A DNA stretch of 64,000 nt, from assembly GCA_016197365.1 (NCBI GenBank), contig JACPVS010000010.1:217948-281947 (forward strand). The letters run 5' to 3'. Positions 54,401 through 63,872 of the stretch are shown here, one piece after another. Made by a program: the position numbers and the translations under genes. Origin of the DNA: Mycolicibacterium cosmeticum (lineage in GTDB: Bacteria; Actinomycetota; Actinomycetes; Mycobacteriales; Mycobacteriaceae). Positions within the stretch are counted from its first letter, which is position 1. Every line of letters starts with the position of its first letter. The notes below the pieces were generated by a model. That model ran no database searches. It was not told where the DNA came from and saw nothing but the letters and a program-made list of their open reading frames with translations.

Positions 54401-57400
54401 TGACGGTGACGGTGAAGCTGTCGGCCTTGTCGGCCGCGGTCGCCGTGGGCGAGGCCGCCGCGTGGCGGGCTTGCGCGGTCGGCGTGTAGGTGTAGGACCC
54501 CGTGGACGCATTGATGGTGATGGTGCCCTTGGCACTGGTGGCGGGCGCGGCGTAGGTCAGGACGTCGCTGTTGGCGTCGGTGCCCGTCACCTTGCCGGTC
54601 ACCACGCCGGTCGTGGTGTTCGGTGTTCCCGCTGTCGCGGTCAGGGTGGGTGCGGTGTTGGCCGGCGCGACGGTCACCGTCACCGTGGTCGGGACGCTCG
54701 CCCCGAACCCGTCGGTCACCGTCACGGTGAAGGTGTCCGACTTGTCCGCGTCCGTCGCGGTGACCGAACTGGCCTTGTGCCTGGCCGCCGCGGTCGGCGT
54801 GTAGGTGAACGTACCGGTGGTGGCGTTGATGGTGACGGTGCCCTTGGAGGACCCTGCGGCAACGAATTTGAGGGCGTCACCGTCGGGGTCCGTGCCGGTG
54901 ACGGCGCCCGTGACCACCCCCGTCGACGCGTCGGCCGTCCCCGTGCTGACTCCCGGGGTCGGGGCCGTGTTGGCCGGCGCGATGCTGACCGTGACCGTGA
55001 CCGGCACACTCGCGCCGTAACCGTCGGTGACCGTGACGGTGAAGGTGTCCGACTTGATGGCAGCGGTCGCGGTGGTCGACGACGCCGCGTGCCGTGCGGC
55101 CTCGGTCGGCGTGTAGGTGTACGCGCCCGTCGATGCGTCGATCGTGATGGCGCCCTTGGCCGTCGTGGTGGGCGCGGAGTAGGCAAGCGCGTCACCGTTG
55201 GCATCGGTACCGGTGACCTTGCCGGTCACCACGCCCGTCGAGGTGTTCGGTGAGCCCGTGGTCACCGACGCCGTCGGCACGGTGTTGGTAGGCAGAATGT
55301 TCACCGTCACCGTGACGGGCACGCCGGCTCCGAAAGCGTCGGTCACTGTGACGGTGAAACTGTCGGTCTTGTCCGTCCCGGAGACCGACGCGGCCGCGTG
55401 CCGCGCCGCCGCCGACGGTGTGTAGGTGAAGGCACCGGTGGTGGTGTTGAAGGTGATGGCGCCCTTGGAAGTGCTTGTGGGAGCGGCGTATTTGACCGCG
55501 TCGCCATCGGCGTCAGTGGCGGTCACGGTGCCCGTCACCGCACCCGTGGTGGCGTTCGGCGCGTTCGTGGTGACCACCGCCGTCGGGGCGGCGTTGGCCG
55601 GTGCGATGCTCACCGCGACCATGGTGGTGACGGTCGCGCCGAAGCCGTCGGTCACCGTCACGGTGAAGCTGTCGGCCTTGTCCGCGGCGGTGGCGGTCGC
55701 TGCGGCCGCCGCGTGCCGGGCCGCCGCCGTCGGGGTGTAGGTGAACGCGCCGGTGGTGGCGTTGATCGTGACGGCGCCCTTGGAAGTGCTTGTGGGAGAG
55801 CTGAATGTGAGAGCGTCCCCGTCGTGATCGGTACCCGTGACGGTGCCGGTGACCGCACCCGTCGACGGGTCGGCGGTGCCCGTCGTCACGTCCAGGGTCG
55901 GTGCGGCGTTGGCTGCAGGCGCGATGGTCACCGTCACCGTCGTGGCGACACTGCCGCCGAACCCGTCCGCAACGGTCACCGTGAACGAGTCCGATGTGTC
56001 CGCGGCACTCGCCGTCACCGACGATGCGGCATGCCGCGCCGCTGCCGTCGGGGTGTAGGTCCATGCCCCCGTGCCGGCGTTGATCGTGACAGCGCCCTTG
56101 GCTGTACTTGCGGGAGCGGCGAAAGTGAGTGTGTCACCGTCGGAGTCGGTTCCCGAGACCGTTCCCGTGACCACGCCGGTCGCGGCATTCGGCGAACCCG
56201 TCGTCACCGTCAGCGCCGGCGCGGCGTTGAACGGCAGGATGCTGACCGTCACTGTGGTCGACGCGGTGGCCCCGGCCGCGTCGGTCACCGTCACGGTGAA
56301 CGTGTCCGCCTTGTCGGCCGCGGACGCCGTCGGCGCGGCCGCCGCGTGCCGCGCCGCGGCCGTCGGCGTGTAAGTGAAGGTGGTACCGGTGATGACCAGG
56401 GCACCCTTGGGGGTGGTGGCCGGGCCGCTGAACGTGAGGGTGTCGCCGTCGGCATCGGTCGCCGACAGTGTCCCGGTCACCACGCCAGAGGTGGAATCCG
56501 GTTCCGCCACAACGGCAGTGAGATTCGCCGGGGCCGAGTTGCCGGCGACGGCATCGATCGACACGGTGACGGCCACCGTGACGACATTTCCTTTTCCGTC
56601 ACTCACGGTGACGTTGAAGGTGTCCGATTTGTCCGCGGCCGAGGCCCCGGCGGCGGCCGCCGCGTGCCGTGCCTCCTCGGTCGGGGTGTACGTGAAGGCC
56701 CCGGTGGTCCCGTTGACGGTGACGGTGCCCTTGGCGGGGGCCGCGGGCGAGCCGTAGCTCAGCACGTCGTTGTCGGGGTCCGAGCCGGTCACCTTGCCGT
56801 TGACCACCCCGGTGGCAGCATCCGGTTCACCTACCGACACCGAGACGGCGGGCGGCAGATTGCTCGGAAGAATCTTGACCTGAACGGTTTTCGTCGCCGT
56901 GCCACCGTGGCCGTCGACGACGGTCAGGGTGAGGGTATCGGTCACCGTCTTACCTATCGCGGCGCTGCGTGCGGCGGCGGTCGGCGTGTAGGTGTAGGCC
57001 CCGGTCGTGGCATTCACCACGACCTTGCCGCTGACGGTGGACGCGCCGCTGTAGGTGAACGTGTCCGGATCGGCGTCGGTGACCGAGATCTGGCCTGCCA
57101 CCACGCCGGTCTTCGAATCCGGCTCTCCCGCAGTGATGGTGCCGATCACCGGAGCGGCATTCGCCGGCGCGATCGCGACCTTCACACTCTTGGTCACCGT
57201 GCCGCCGTGGCCGTCGGTGACCGTCACCGTGAACGTCTCCGTCGTGACCGCGGACGTCGCACCCGGAACGGCCGCGGCGTGCCGCGCCGCATCCGAGGCG
57301 GTGTAGGTGAACGACCCGTCCTGGGCGAAGGCCACCGTGCCCTTCTTCGGGGCCGCCTTGAACGTCAGCACATCCGCATCGGCATCGGCCACACCGAGAC

Positions 57401-59357
57401 TGCCGGTCACCACACCTGCACCATTGGGCGCGTTCACCGTTGGCGTGGCCGCCGCTGTGAGCACCGTGTTGATCGGCTTCACCGACACCGTCACCGTCTT
57501 GGTGGAGACGCCGCCGTGGCCGTCGGTGATGGTGACGAGGAACGAATCGGTCTTGTCCGCGGTGACGGTGCCGGCGGCGGCATGGCGCGCCACGTCGGTC
57601 GGCGTGTAGGTGAACGCTCCCGTGGCGGTGTCGACGGTCACCGAGCCCTTGGAGGTGTTCGTCGGCGACGAATAGGTCAGCGTGTCCTTGTCTGTGTCGG
57701 CGCCCTTGACCTTGCCGGTGACGATCCCGGTCGTGGAGTTCGGTGTCCCGACGTACACCGTCGCCGTGGGGTTTGCATTGGCCGGAAGAATCTGCACCAC
57801 AACAGATGTCGATGCCGTGCCGCCGTGGCCGTCCTTGACGGACAACGTGATGGTCTCCGAGGTGGCTCCGCCGTTGGCCGCGGTGTGCCGCGCTGCCGAG
57901 GTCGGGGTGAAGGTGTACGCGCCCGTCGTGGCGTTCACCACCACCTTGCCGTTGACGGTGGACGTACCGCTGTAGGTGAACTTGTCCGGGTCGGCATCGG
58001 TGACCGAAATCTGGCCTGCGACGACGCCTTTGATGCTCGGAGCGCCCGCAGTCACCTCACCGATCACCGGGTCCACATTGGCCGGGGCGATCGCGACCTT
58101 CACACTCTTGGTCACGGTGCCGCCGTGACCGTCGGTGACCGTCACCGTGAACGTCTCCGTCGTCACCGACGAGGTCGCACCCGGAACTGCCGCGGCGTGC
58201 CGAGCCACTGCCGTCGGCGTATAGGTGAACGACCCGTCCTCGGCGAACGTCACCGCGCCCTTTTTCGGGGCGGCCTTGAAGGTCAGGTCGTCCGAATCAC
58301 CGTCGGAGGCAACGATATTGCCGCCTACCACGCCCGATCCGTCGGGCGTGTTCACCGTCGCAGTGCCGGCGGTCGGCGCCGTGTTGATCGACTTCACCGA
58401 CACCGTGACGAGTTTGTCTGCCGTGCCGCCGGACCCGTCGGACACCGTGATGGTGAACGTGTCGGTCTTGTCCGCGGTGATCGCTCCTGTTACCGAGGCC
58501 GCGTGCCGGATGGCGAGGGTCGGGGTGTACTTGAAGGCACCCGTCGTGGCGTTGACCACCACGGCGCCACCCTTGGTGCTGGTGGCCGGGGCGGAGTAGG
58601 TCAGCGGGTCCTTGTCGGCATCGGCACCCTTGATCGAACCCATGACGATGCCCGTGGTGTTCGGCGCACCGACCGAGGGAGTGCCCAGTGTCGGGTTCTG
58701 GTTGTTCACCGCGGCGGTCGCCAGCGCCGTCGGCTTGGCATCGGCGTCGAATTCGCGCCGCGACGCCGCCGCAGCCACCCACAGCAGCGGCGAGTTCACC
58801 AGCGGACCGGTCGGAACGCCGCCCAGCAGGGAGGAATCGACCACGGCCGCCGACGCGACGGTCACCGAATCCGCGACCACGGGCGCGGCCGGTGCGACCT
58901 GTGCCACCGGCGGAGCGGCCTGCGCACTCACCGAGACCGGTGCCGACTCCACACTCTTCGTGGGCTCCGGGGTCTTGTCGTCGACCTTCGCGTGACGCGC
59001 CGGCCGGGACGTCACCGAGGACTTCGGGGCCTCCGGCTTGGCCACCTTGGCGGTACCCGGCTTGCGCTTGTGCGAAGTCTTGGCCCCGGGCTCGGCCGGT
59101 TTGTCTGCGGCTGCGGGCTCTGCGGCGGGAGTGTCCGTGCTGGTCTCGGGGGTTTTGACGGGGGCGCCGGTCGATTCCGATGGCCCGGTGCTGCCGCTCG
59201 TCTCCGAGCCGCTCGTGGCCGTGTCGTCGGCCCACGCGGTTCCGTGGCCCAGGGATACCGCGGCGCCCACGCCGAGCGCCACAGCAAGACCGCCGACTCG
59301 GCCCACGAACCGACCAGCACCCACCACAACTCCCAACGTCACGACCGCAGCGGGCAC
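51405..59357 (-). CDS. giant secreted repeat protein: 18 cadherin/VCBS-like repeats plus C-terminal beta-propeller-like region
   Basis: A 2650-residue protein. The N-terminus carries a signal peptide (GRFVGRVGGLAVALGVGAAVSLGHGTAWA, cleaved near residue 43). A Thr/Pro/Ala-rich stalk follows to about residue 215, with a LLWVAAAASRREF segment as in other mycobacterial large secreted proteins. Residues ~217–2090 hold 18 tandem Ig/cadherin-like repeats of about 104 residues, each with a TPNxxTGxVxG-type start, TDxDGDxLTY, a YTPTxAARHAA segment and a FTVTVTDGxGGT end. The last ~560 residues are beta-propeller-like ADGSRAVV / ATGAQVGS blocks. Proteins of this type are often adhesins or surface polymers. 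The gene starts in the minus strand behind a truncated paralogue, and its end overlaps the S9 gene by eight bases. Confidence 0.9.
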   Translation of the reverse strand: MPAAVVTLGVVVGAGRFVGRVGGLAVALGVGAAVSLGHGTAWADDTATSGSETSGSTGPSESTGAPVKTPETSTDTPAAEPAAADKPAEPGAKTSHKRKPGTAKVAKPEAPKSSVTSRPARHAKVDDKTPEPTKSVESAPVSVSAQAAPPVAQVAPAAPVVADSVTVASAAVVDSSLLGGVPTGPLVNSPLLWVAAAASRREFDADAKPTALATAAVNNQNPTLGTPSVGAPNTTGIVMGSIKGADADKDPLTYSAPATSTKGGAVVVNATTGAFKYTPTLAIRHAASVTGAITADKTDTFTITVSDGSGGTADKLVTVSVKSINTAPTAGTATVNTPDGSGVVGGNIVASDGDSDDLTFKAAPKKGAVTFAEDGSFTYTPTAVARHAAAVPGATSSVTTETFTVTVTDGHGGTVTKSVKVAIAPANVDPVIGEVTAGAPSIKGVVAGQISVTDADPDKFTYSGTSTVNGKVVVNATTGAYTFTPTSAARHTAANGGATSETITLSVKDGHGGTASTSVVVQILPANANPTATVYVGTPNSTTGIVTGKVKGADTDKDTLTYSSPTNTSKGSVTVDTATGAFTYTPTDVARHAAAGTVTADKTDSFLVTITDGHGGVSTKTVTVSVKPINTVLTAAATPTVNAPNGAGVVTGSLGVADADADVLTFKAAPKKGTVAFAQDGSFTYTASDAARHAAAVPGATSAVTTETFTVTVTDGHGGTVTKSVKVAIAPANAAPVIGTITAGEPDSKTGVVAGQISVTDADPDTFTYSGASTVSGKVVVNATTGAYTYTPTAAARSAAIGKTVTDTLTLTVVDGHGGTATKTVQVKILPSNLPPAVSVSVGEPDAATGVVNGKVTGSDPDNDVLSYGSPAAPAKGTVTVNGTTGAFTYTPTEEARHAAAAAGASAADKSDTFNVTVSDGKGNVVTVAVTVSIDAVAGNSAPANLTAVVAEPDSTSGVVTGTLSATDADGDTLTFSGPATTPKGALVITGTTFTYTPTAAARHAAAAPTASAADKADTFTVTVTDAAGATASTTVTVSILPFNAAPALTVTTGSPNAATGVVTGTVSGTDSDGDTLTFAAPASTAKGAVTINAGTGAWTYTPTAAARHAASSVTASAADTSDSFTVTVADGFGGSVATTVTVTIAPAANAAPTLDVTTGTADPSTGAVTGTVTGTDHDGDALTFSSPTSTSKGAVTINATTGAFTYTPTAAARHAAAAATATAADKADSFTVTVTDGFGATVTTMVAVSIAPANAAPTAVVTTNAPNATTGAVTGTVTATDADGDAVKYAAPTSTSKGAITFNTTTGAFTYTPSAAARHAAASVSGTDKTDSFTVTVTDAFGAGVPVTVTVNILPTNTVPTASVTTGSPNTSTGVVTGKVTGTDANGDALAYSAPTTTAKGAITIDASTGAYTYTPTEAARHAASSTTATAAIKSDTFTVTVTDGYGASVPVTVTVSIAPANTAPTPGVSTGTADASTGVVTGAVTGTDPDGDALKFVAAGSSKGTVTINATTGTFTYTPTAAARHKASSVTATDADKSDTFTVTVTDGFGASVPTTVTVTVAPANTAPTLTATAGTPNTTTGVVTGKVTGTDANSDVLTYAAPATSAKGTITINASTGSYTYTPTAQARHAAASPTATAADKADSFTVTVTDGYGASVPITVNVTVRPANAAPTLSVTTGSPDPSTGLVTGTVSGTDTDGDTLKYAAPATTTKGAIMIDAVTGAFTYTPTAAARHAASATSATTAKSDSFTVTVTDGFGSTVTATVSVSIQPANTVPTATVTTNAPNATTGAVTGTVSGTDANGDTLKYIVAGASKGTVTISSTTGAFTFTPTAAARHAAASVTATTEKTDTFTVTITDGYGASVPVTVTVNILPANTVPTVTATKGFPDASTGVVTGKATGADGNGDALQYAAPASTSKASVVIDAATGSFTYTPTDAARHAAAAATATAADKADTFTITVTDGFGGTATTSVAVSIQPANSGPTLTVTTGSPNTSTGAVTGTATGTDLDGDTLTYTAPASTKGTVTVNASTGAFTYTPTEAARLLAAAGGATAADKQDTVTVTVTDAHGGTATASVTVDIAPVTRTAATVGTITVNGVAHDAYFNGDGTRAVVVTKAAAGGVVAFSVINTVTGAKVGNFFTLNGSAPSLVQFTADGSRAVVATTDSSNTVRVAVIDATTGAQVGVTYTSSNYLGDKAVGPVVQTNADGSRVAVATTGLSSDAKPSGRLVLINTTTGGLVYDSGAVVGTAAASFSADGSRAAVVTGGQIGGVTTATTITVVNAATGIPVGAPITRAAVSATTYNSSTLAALNADGSKLVLTDFVQTSETGLSSKVSVYNVGGAQIGTGFTVSSYAAVTRAQFSADGSRAVLTLQGIDGSSQTDVFRAGVVVVNMTTGAQVGSVIQTSGWPSGSGDSKSSYDRLILNPSGTRAVLVVQSPDQSATRVLLIDLTAGTQVGATLSLAGGWVAGSGLASTAQSGTDGGRVLIVATTADGDGQYTTNGVTVDTATGAQVSAVTGVGDQPAGMQLNSDGTRVVVTSVTGGVTTVSVLDALTGAQVGDSLTLTGATTGQPQLSADGTRVVVTTVLGGTTQVALLNTATGVQIGSTAVLAGTAADPARISADGDYIVASASTSAGPTKVTVLQIS
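53090..58707 (-). repeat. array of 18 tandem ~312-bp repeats within the giant gene
   Basis: Eighteen coding repeats of about 312 bp (104 residues) run without interruption. All but a few share a YTPTxAARHAA segment. Repeats 1–3 (about 57780–58707) and 4–6 (about 56862–57779) match as ordered triplets: 1 with 4, 2 with 5 (both contain FKAAPKKG and AAVPGATS), and 3 with 6 (both contain GQISVTDADPD). Repeats 9–18 are more uniform among themselves. This suggests two rounds of growth: a triplet duplication, then single-unit expansion. Confidence 0.75.
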
Positions 59358-59562
59358 CAGGCACAGCTATGTTCGAGCTACAGGGTAAAGCCTGTAAATA
59401 TCTCTAGCGTCAAAATTGCTGGAATTGCACCCCACGGGCTCAGTTGTCGGGTGCGCGCACAGTGCGTTGCGTGCGCCATCACCAGGTGATTCGGCCATGC
59501 CGGCCGCAACGGCAAAGCCGACCCACCGGCCGGCTTGTTGTCCGAGGTTTTGCCAAACGAGC

Positions 59563-59591
59563 GATGGGGACTGACGCCGTCAGCCCCCATC
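59563..59591. terminator. hairpin terminator between the two giant genes
   Basis: The arms 59563–59576 and 59578–59591 pair at 13 of 14 positions around a single central C. It lies 16–44 bp beyond the stop codon (59607–59609) of the truncated paralogue on the minus strand. The giant gene then starts at 59357, so each gene probably has its own promoter. The 59358–59562 spacer holds no gene that I can support. Confidence 0.65.
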
Positions 59592-59606
59592 ACTCCGCCC
59601 CCTGGC

Positions 59607-62600
59607 TCAGGTGATCTTCAGGACCGTCGCCGTGGTGGTGCTGGTTCCGCCTGTCGTCGTGTACGTCGGCGCCAGGATGTACGTACCGTTGGCACTCAGT
59701 CGCGCACCCGGCGCCGGTCCGGAAGCCGACGCCCCCGGCAGCACGACGGTGGCACCGATCTGGGTGCCCGTGACGGTGTTGATCACCACCACTCTCGATG
59801 CTCCGCCCGACTGCGCCGACACCACAACTCGGGTGCTGTCCGCACTGAACTCAGCAGTCCCCGCAGGAACGCCGGCCAGTGTGATGGTGCTCCCGATCTG
59901 AGCGCCAGTGAGCACGTTGTGTACGGACATGGTGGTGTTGACCAAGTCAGTTCTGGCGACCAGGACCCGAGTGCCGTCCGGCGTGATTTGCAGTACGGCT
60001 GGATAGGTGGAGGTCTCGTTGATCTCGTAGAGCTTCGCCCCGGTTGTCGTGTCGATGACGACTGCGTTCGACGTGGCGGTGCCGATGTTGATGTTGTTTC
60101 TGACGCTGTTCACCAGGATCCGCGTCCCATCGGCGCTCAGCTGCACCACTTTCTCGGTCCCGCCGCCTGACCCCCCGACAGTCGTGATGGTGCTACCGAC
60201 CTTGGCTCCGGTGAGGAGATTCACGACCGCGATCTGGCTCGAGTCTCCGTCAAACGCCCGGCCGACCAGCACCGCGCGGGTACCGGCGGCATTCAGGTAG
60301 GCCGAGGTCGGCCCGCTCGATGGGTTGATCAGCTGACTGGGCGCGCCGGTGACGGACACCGTCGTGCCGACCTGTGCCCCGGTCGCCCCATTGATCACCA
60401 CCAGCGCAGTGCGGTAAGGCGCGGTGGGTGTACTTGCATCGATCCCCAGCACGGTCAGGACTGCCCGGCTGCCGTCCGCGGTGAACTGCGCCGGCAGGAA
60501 CGCCGCGTAGGGCAGCGTCACGGTATTACCGATCTGGGAGCCGCCGAAGTTGAACAACGCGAAATTGCTCGTAAAGGTCCCGTCGGAGGAGTTCTGCGTG
60601 AAGTCGGCGAGGAGAGCCTTGGATCCGTCGGCGTTGAGCGCGACGGAGCTGGCACCGGTGCGGGTCAGCGTCGACCCGACCTGGGTTCCCGCAACCGCAT
60701 TCACGAACCGAACCTGCGTCGTCCCGCCGCTCGGTGCGTTCGGATCTTGGAAGGTGACGATGGCCCGGCCGCCGTTGCCGCTGAAGGAGATCTGGGCGAT
60801 GCCGTCAACGTCGCCGGAGTCGTACACCGTGGCACCGTTCGCGGTGTTGAGCAGGACCACCCGCCCCGTGGCGCCACTGGAACCAGCGGTGCTGGCAATG
60901 GACGCTCGGGTTCCGTCGCTATTCAGTCGTGCCGCGAAACCGCCGACCGAGTTCGACGAGGTGTACCCGTTCGACGCGGTGTAGGTGGTGCCGACCTGTT
61001 GTCCCGACGCCGTGTTGATGATCGCGACGTGAATCGTCTGATCGAAGTCGTCATCGTTGGTAGACACCACGGCTCGGCTGCCGTCCGCGCTGAACTCCAC
61101 CGCCGTCACCACCGCACCCGTGACCGTCACCGCATTGCCGATCTTGCCCCCCGACACGCCGTTGAGCACCGTGAACGCGATGCCGCCGGAGGTCTTGGTC
61201 GCCACGACCGCCCGACTGCCGTCCTTACTGAAGTACGCGTTCTGGACCGCTCCGTCGACGGTGACCGTGTTGACCGTGGTGACCGTGGTGGGTGCACCGG
61301 TGGCCGCCGGCTGGATCGCGACGGTGACGCTGATGGGAGCTGTCCCGCCGTGGCTGTCGCTGACGGTGATCGTAAAGGTGTCTTGCACATCGGCTGCCGC
61401 GCCGCCCGCCGCCGCCTGCCGCGCCGCTGGGGACGGCGTGTAGGTGAAGGTGGTGCCCGTGATGCTCAGCGAGCCCTTCGTCGTGGTGGACGGACCCGTG
61501 TAGGTGAGGGCATCCCCGTCGGTGTCGGTGGCCGAGAGCGTTCCAGTCACCACACCCGTAGTGGTATTGGGAAGGCCGGGAAGCGCTGTCGCATTGGTCG
61601 GAGCGGCATTGGCCCCGGGCTGGATCGCGACAGTGACAGCGACGGCGAGGGAGTTCCCCAGTGGGTCACTGGCGATGACGTTGAACGTGTCGGTCTGGGC
61701 TCCGTTGGCGGTCAAGGCCGCATGCCGCGCCGCGTCCGTCGGGGTGTAGGTGAAGGTGCCGTCGGTCGCAACGGTCACAGTTCCGCTCGTGGTGGCCTGA
61801 GTTCCGCTGTAGCTCAGCGGATCTCCCTGAGAGTCGGTCGCCGTGACGGTGCCGGTGACCACCCCGGTGGTGACGTTGGGGCTGCCCGCCGTGAACGCGC
61901 CGTTGATGGGCGCTCCGGTGGGGTCGCCGATCTGCAAGGTGGAGACCTTCGTGGTGATTTTGGTTCCGGTCCCGGTCACGCTGGCCACCACCACACGGGA
62001 GCTGTCATCGCTGCGGTACGTGGACCACGCCTTACCCGTCAGGGTCACCGTGGAGCCGATCCGGTTGGCGGTCAGGAGATCGACCGCCGTGACCGTGCTG
62101 CTGGTTGCGGATGCGGTGTACACGATTGCCCGGGACGGATCGTCGTCGACGGTGGCCCCGGTCCAGTCGTCACCGGTGAAGGTCAGCGTGCTGCCCACCT
62201 GCGCACCGGTCGCCGCGTCGTACACCGAGAGCTCGGTGGTCGCCGGATCCGTGTCGGTGCTGGCCGAGTCGGCGAGAACAGTGATGCGATTGCCTGCCGC
62301 ATTGAACTGAACGAACGACGACCAGGAACCGGTGAACTCGCGTGTTGCCGCCAGCTGCGCACCGTTGTCGGTGTTGATGATCGCCAGTCGCGTGATGTAG
62401 CCCGTGGTGTCGTCGCCGGTGTAGGTGAGGTACACCGCCCGATTGCCGGAAGCCACGACATTCGCGTCATCCGCGTATACGCCGGGCGCGCCGGTCAGGG
62501 CGATGGTGCTGCCGACCTGGGCGCCGTTCGCCGTGTTCAGCAGAGCGACACGGGTGACGTAGCCGCTGGCCTCATCACCACTGACGGTGGTGATGAAGGC

Positions 62601-63872
62601 GCGGCTGTCGTCGTCGTTGTACAGCGGCGGCAGGAACGAGGTGCCGTCCTGCGCCTCGAAGGTGACGTCACCGAGCACCGTCAGCGTCGACCCGAGCTTG
62701 GCTCCGGTGAGGGTGTTGATCAGCGCGACGTTGGTGGAACCGCCGGCAGTCGTGGTGGCCAGTGCCCGGGTGCCGTCGGTGTTCAGTTGCAGCGGTTGCA
62801 ACGTTCGCGGATCGGTTCCGTCATAACCGAACGGGATACCTGCCACATCGACGGTGGCACCGACCTGCGCGCCGGTGGCGGTGTTGACGACCACCACGCG
62901 CACCCCGTTCGGCCCGGTGTCGTCCACCGAGTACACGGTGACGACGGCGCGGGTGCCTGCGGCGTTGAACTGCGCGGGCAGGAGTGTCGCACCGGCGACG
63001 ACGATGGGACTGCCGACCTGGGCGCCGGTGGCCGTGTCGAATACCGAGACAAAGGTGCTGCCGTCACCATCCTCGTTGTAAACCGTTGCGTTGACCACGA
63101 ACTGGCTGCCGTCATCGCTCAGGTGCGCCGCACCCGCTCCCGCGTGGTCGACGGTGAAGCCGACCTGCGCTCCGGTGCTCACGTTCAACACGAGCACATG
63201 AGTGGTCGAGGTTGTGCCGTTGAGGTTCGTCACGTACGCGATGATCGCGCGGGAGGAGTCGGCGTTGTAGGACACCGGGTTGTACAGCACGCCGGTCACC
63301 GTCGTGGTACCAACGTCGGTTCCTGACACCGTGTTGATGATCGTCACCTGAGCGGACTGGATACCGGAATCCGGGTCGATACCGGATGTCGTGACGATCA
63401 GCCTGCTGCCGTCGGCGTTGCTGTCGATGGTGACGGGATCGACGAAGTTGAAGTCGTCGTCGGACTGTGCGTTGGCGTATTCGCGTGTCGTGCCGACCCG
63501 CGCACCGGTAAGCGTGTTGACCAACGTCAAGCGGCGCACCGCATCTCCGGAAACGTCGGAGTAGCCGTCAAGGGTCAGGATGGCGCGACTTCCATCGGCG
63601 TTGAATTGCAACGCATCCGGGAGGTAGGCCGACCCTTGCAGGCTCAGCGCGCTACCGACCTGCTTGCCTGTGCTGGCGTTGATGACCGCCACTCGGACGG
63701 TGCCGCTGTCCGTGTCCCCCACGTACGTGGACACCAACGCCTTGGTGCCGTCGTCACTGAAGACCACACCATTGGACTGGCCGGCGAGTTTCACCGCAGA
63801 GCCGATCTTGGCGCCGGTAGCGACGTTGATGACCGTGACCGAGGTCGAGTAACCCTTCGTGGGCGGGTTCAA
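59607..63872 (-). CDS. 5'-truncated paralogue: beta-propeller – two VCBS-like repeats – beta-propeller, start cut by an IS30-family element
   Basis: The frame gives 1421 residues. It starts at a TTG (63872) next to the IS30 transposase end and has no signal peptide, so it is the remainder of a longer gene. Residues ~1–645 form repeated propeller-like blocks of about 55–60 residues (the ATGAxVGS and DGSRAxxT pattern); ~647–855 hold two VCBS-like repeats (TGTVTATDSQGDPLSY, YTPTDAARHAAL; then TGTLSATDTDGDALTY); ~855–1421 form a second propeller region. The C-terminus closely follows that of the 2650-residue neighbour, so these are paralogues. Whether it is still expressed is unknown. It may be a pseudogene. 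Confidence 0.75.
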   Translation of the reverse strand: MNPPTKGYSTSVTVINVATGAKIGSAVKLAGQSNGVVFSDDGTKALVSTYVGDTDSGTVRVAVINASTGKQVGSALSLQGSAYLPDALQFNADGSRAILTLDGYSDVSGDAVRRLTLVNTLTGARVGTTREYANAQSDDDFNFVDPVTIDSNADGSRLIVTTSGIDPDSGIQSAQVTIINTVSGTDVGTTTVTGVLYNPVSYNADSSRAIIAYVTNLNGTTSTTHVLVLNVSTGAQVGFTVDHAGAGAAHLSDDGSQFVVNATVYNEDGDGSTFVSVFDTATGAQVGSPIVVAGATLLPAQFNAAGTRAVVTVYSVDDTGPNGVRVVVVNTATGAQVGATVDVAGIPFGYDGTDPRTLQPLQLNTDGTRALATTTAGGSTNVALINTLTGAKLGSTLTVLGDVTFEAQDGTSFLPPLYNDDDSRAFITTVSGDEASGYVTRVALLNTANGAQVGSTIALTGAPGVYADDANVVASGNRAVYLTYTGDDTTGYITRLAIINTDNGAQLAATREFTGSWSSFVQFNAAGNRITVLADSASTDTDPATTELSVYDAATGAQVGSTLTFTGDDWTGATVDDDPSRAIVYTASATSSTVTAVDLLTANRIGSTVTLTGKAWSTYRSDDSSRVVVASVTGTGTKITTKVSTLQIGDPTGAPINGAFTAGSPNVTTGVVTGTVTATDSQGDPLSYSGTQATTSGTVTVATDGTFTYTPTDAARHAALTANGAQTDTFNVIASDPLGNSLAVAVTVAIQPGANAAPTNATALPGLPNTTTGVVTGTLSATDTDGDALTYTGPSTTTKGSLSITGTTFTYTPSPAARQAAAGGAAADVQDTFTITVSDSHGGTAPISVTVAIQPAATGAPTTVTTVNTVTVDGAVQNAYFSKDGSRAVVATKTSGGIAFTVLNGVSGGKIGNAVTVTGAVVTAVEFSADGSRAVVSTNDDDFDQTIHVAIINTASGQQVGTTYTASNGYTSSNSVGGFAARLNSDGTRASIASTAGSSGATGRVVLLNTANGATVYDSGDVDGIAQISFSGNGGRAIVTFQDPNAPSGGTTQVRFVNAVAGTQVGSTLTRTGASSVALNADGSKALLADFTQNSSDGTFTSNFALFNFGGSQIGNTVTLPYAAFLPAQFTADGSRAVLTVLGIDASTPTAPYRTALVVINGATGAQVGTTVSVTGAPSQLINPSSGPTSAYLNAAGTRAVLVGRAFDGDSSQIAVVNLLTGAKVGSTITTVGGSGGGTEKVVQLSADGTRILVNSVRNNINIGTATSNAVVIDTTTGAKLYEINETSTYPAVLQITPDGTRVLVARTDLVNTTMSVHNVLTGAQIGSTITLAGVPAGTAEFSADSTRVVVSAQSGGASRVVVINTVTGTQIGATVVLPGASASGPAPGARLSANGTYILAPTYTTTGGTSTTTATVLKIT

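Noticed and set aside
55398..59489. Long plus-strand open frame of 1363 codons (and others at 53046–55253, 60747–63326) opposite the giant genes
   Set aside because: They are the mirror of GC-rich repeat coding sequence, show Arg/Gly-rich composition with no domain pattern, and the minus-strand frames have clear repeats and a signal peptide.
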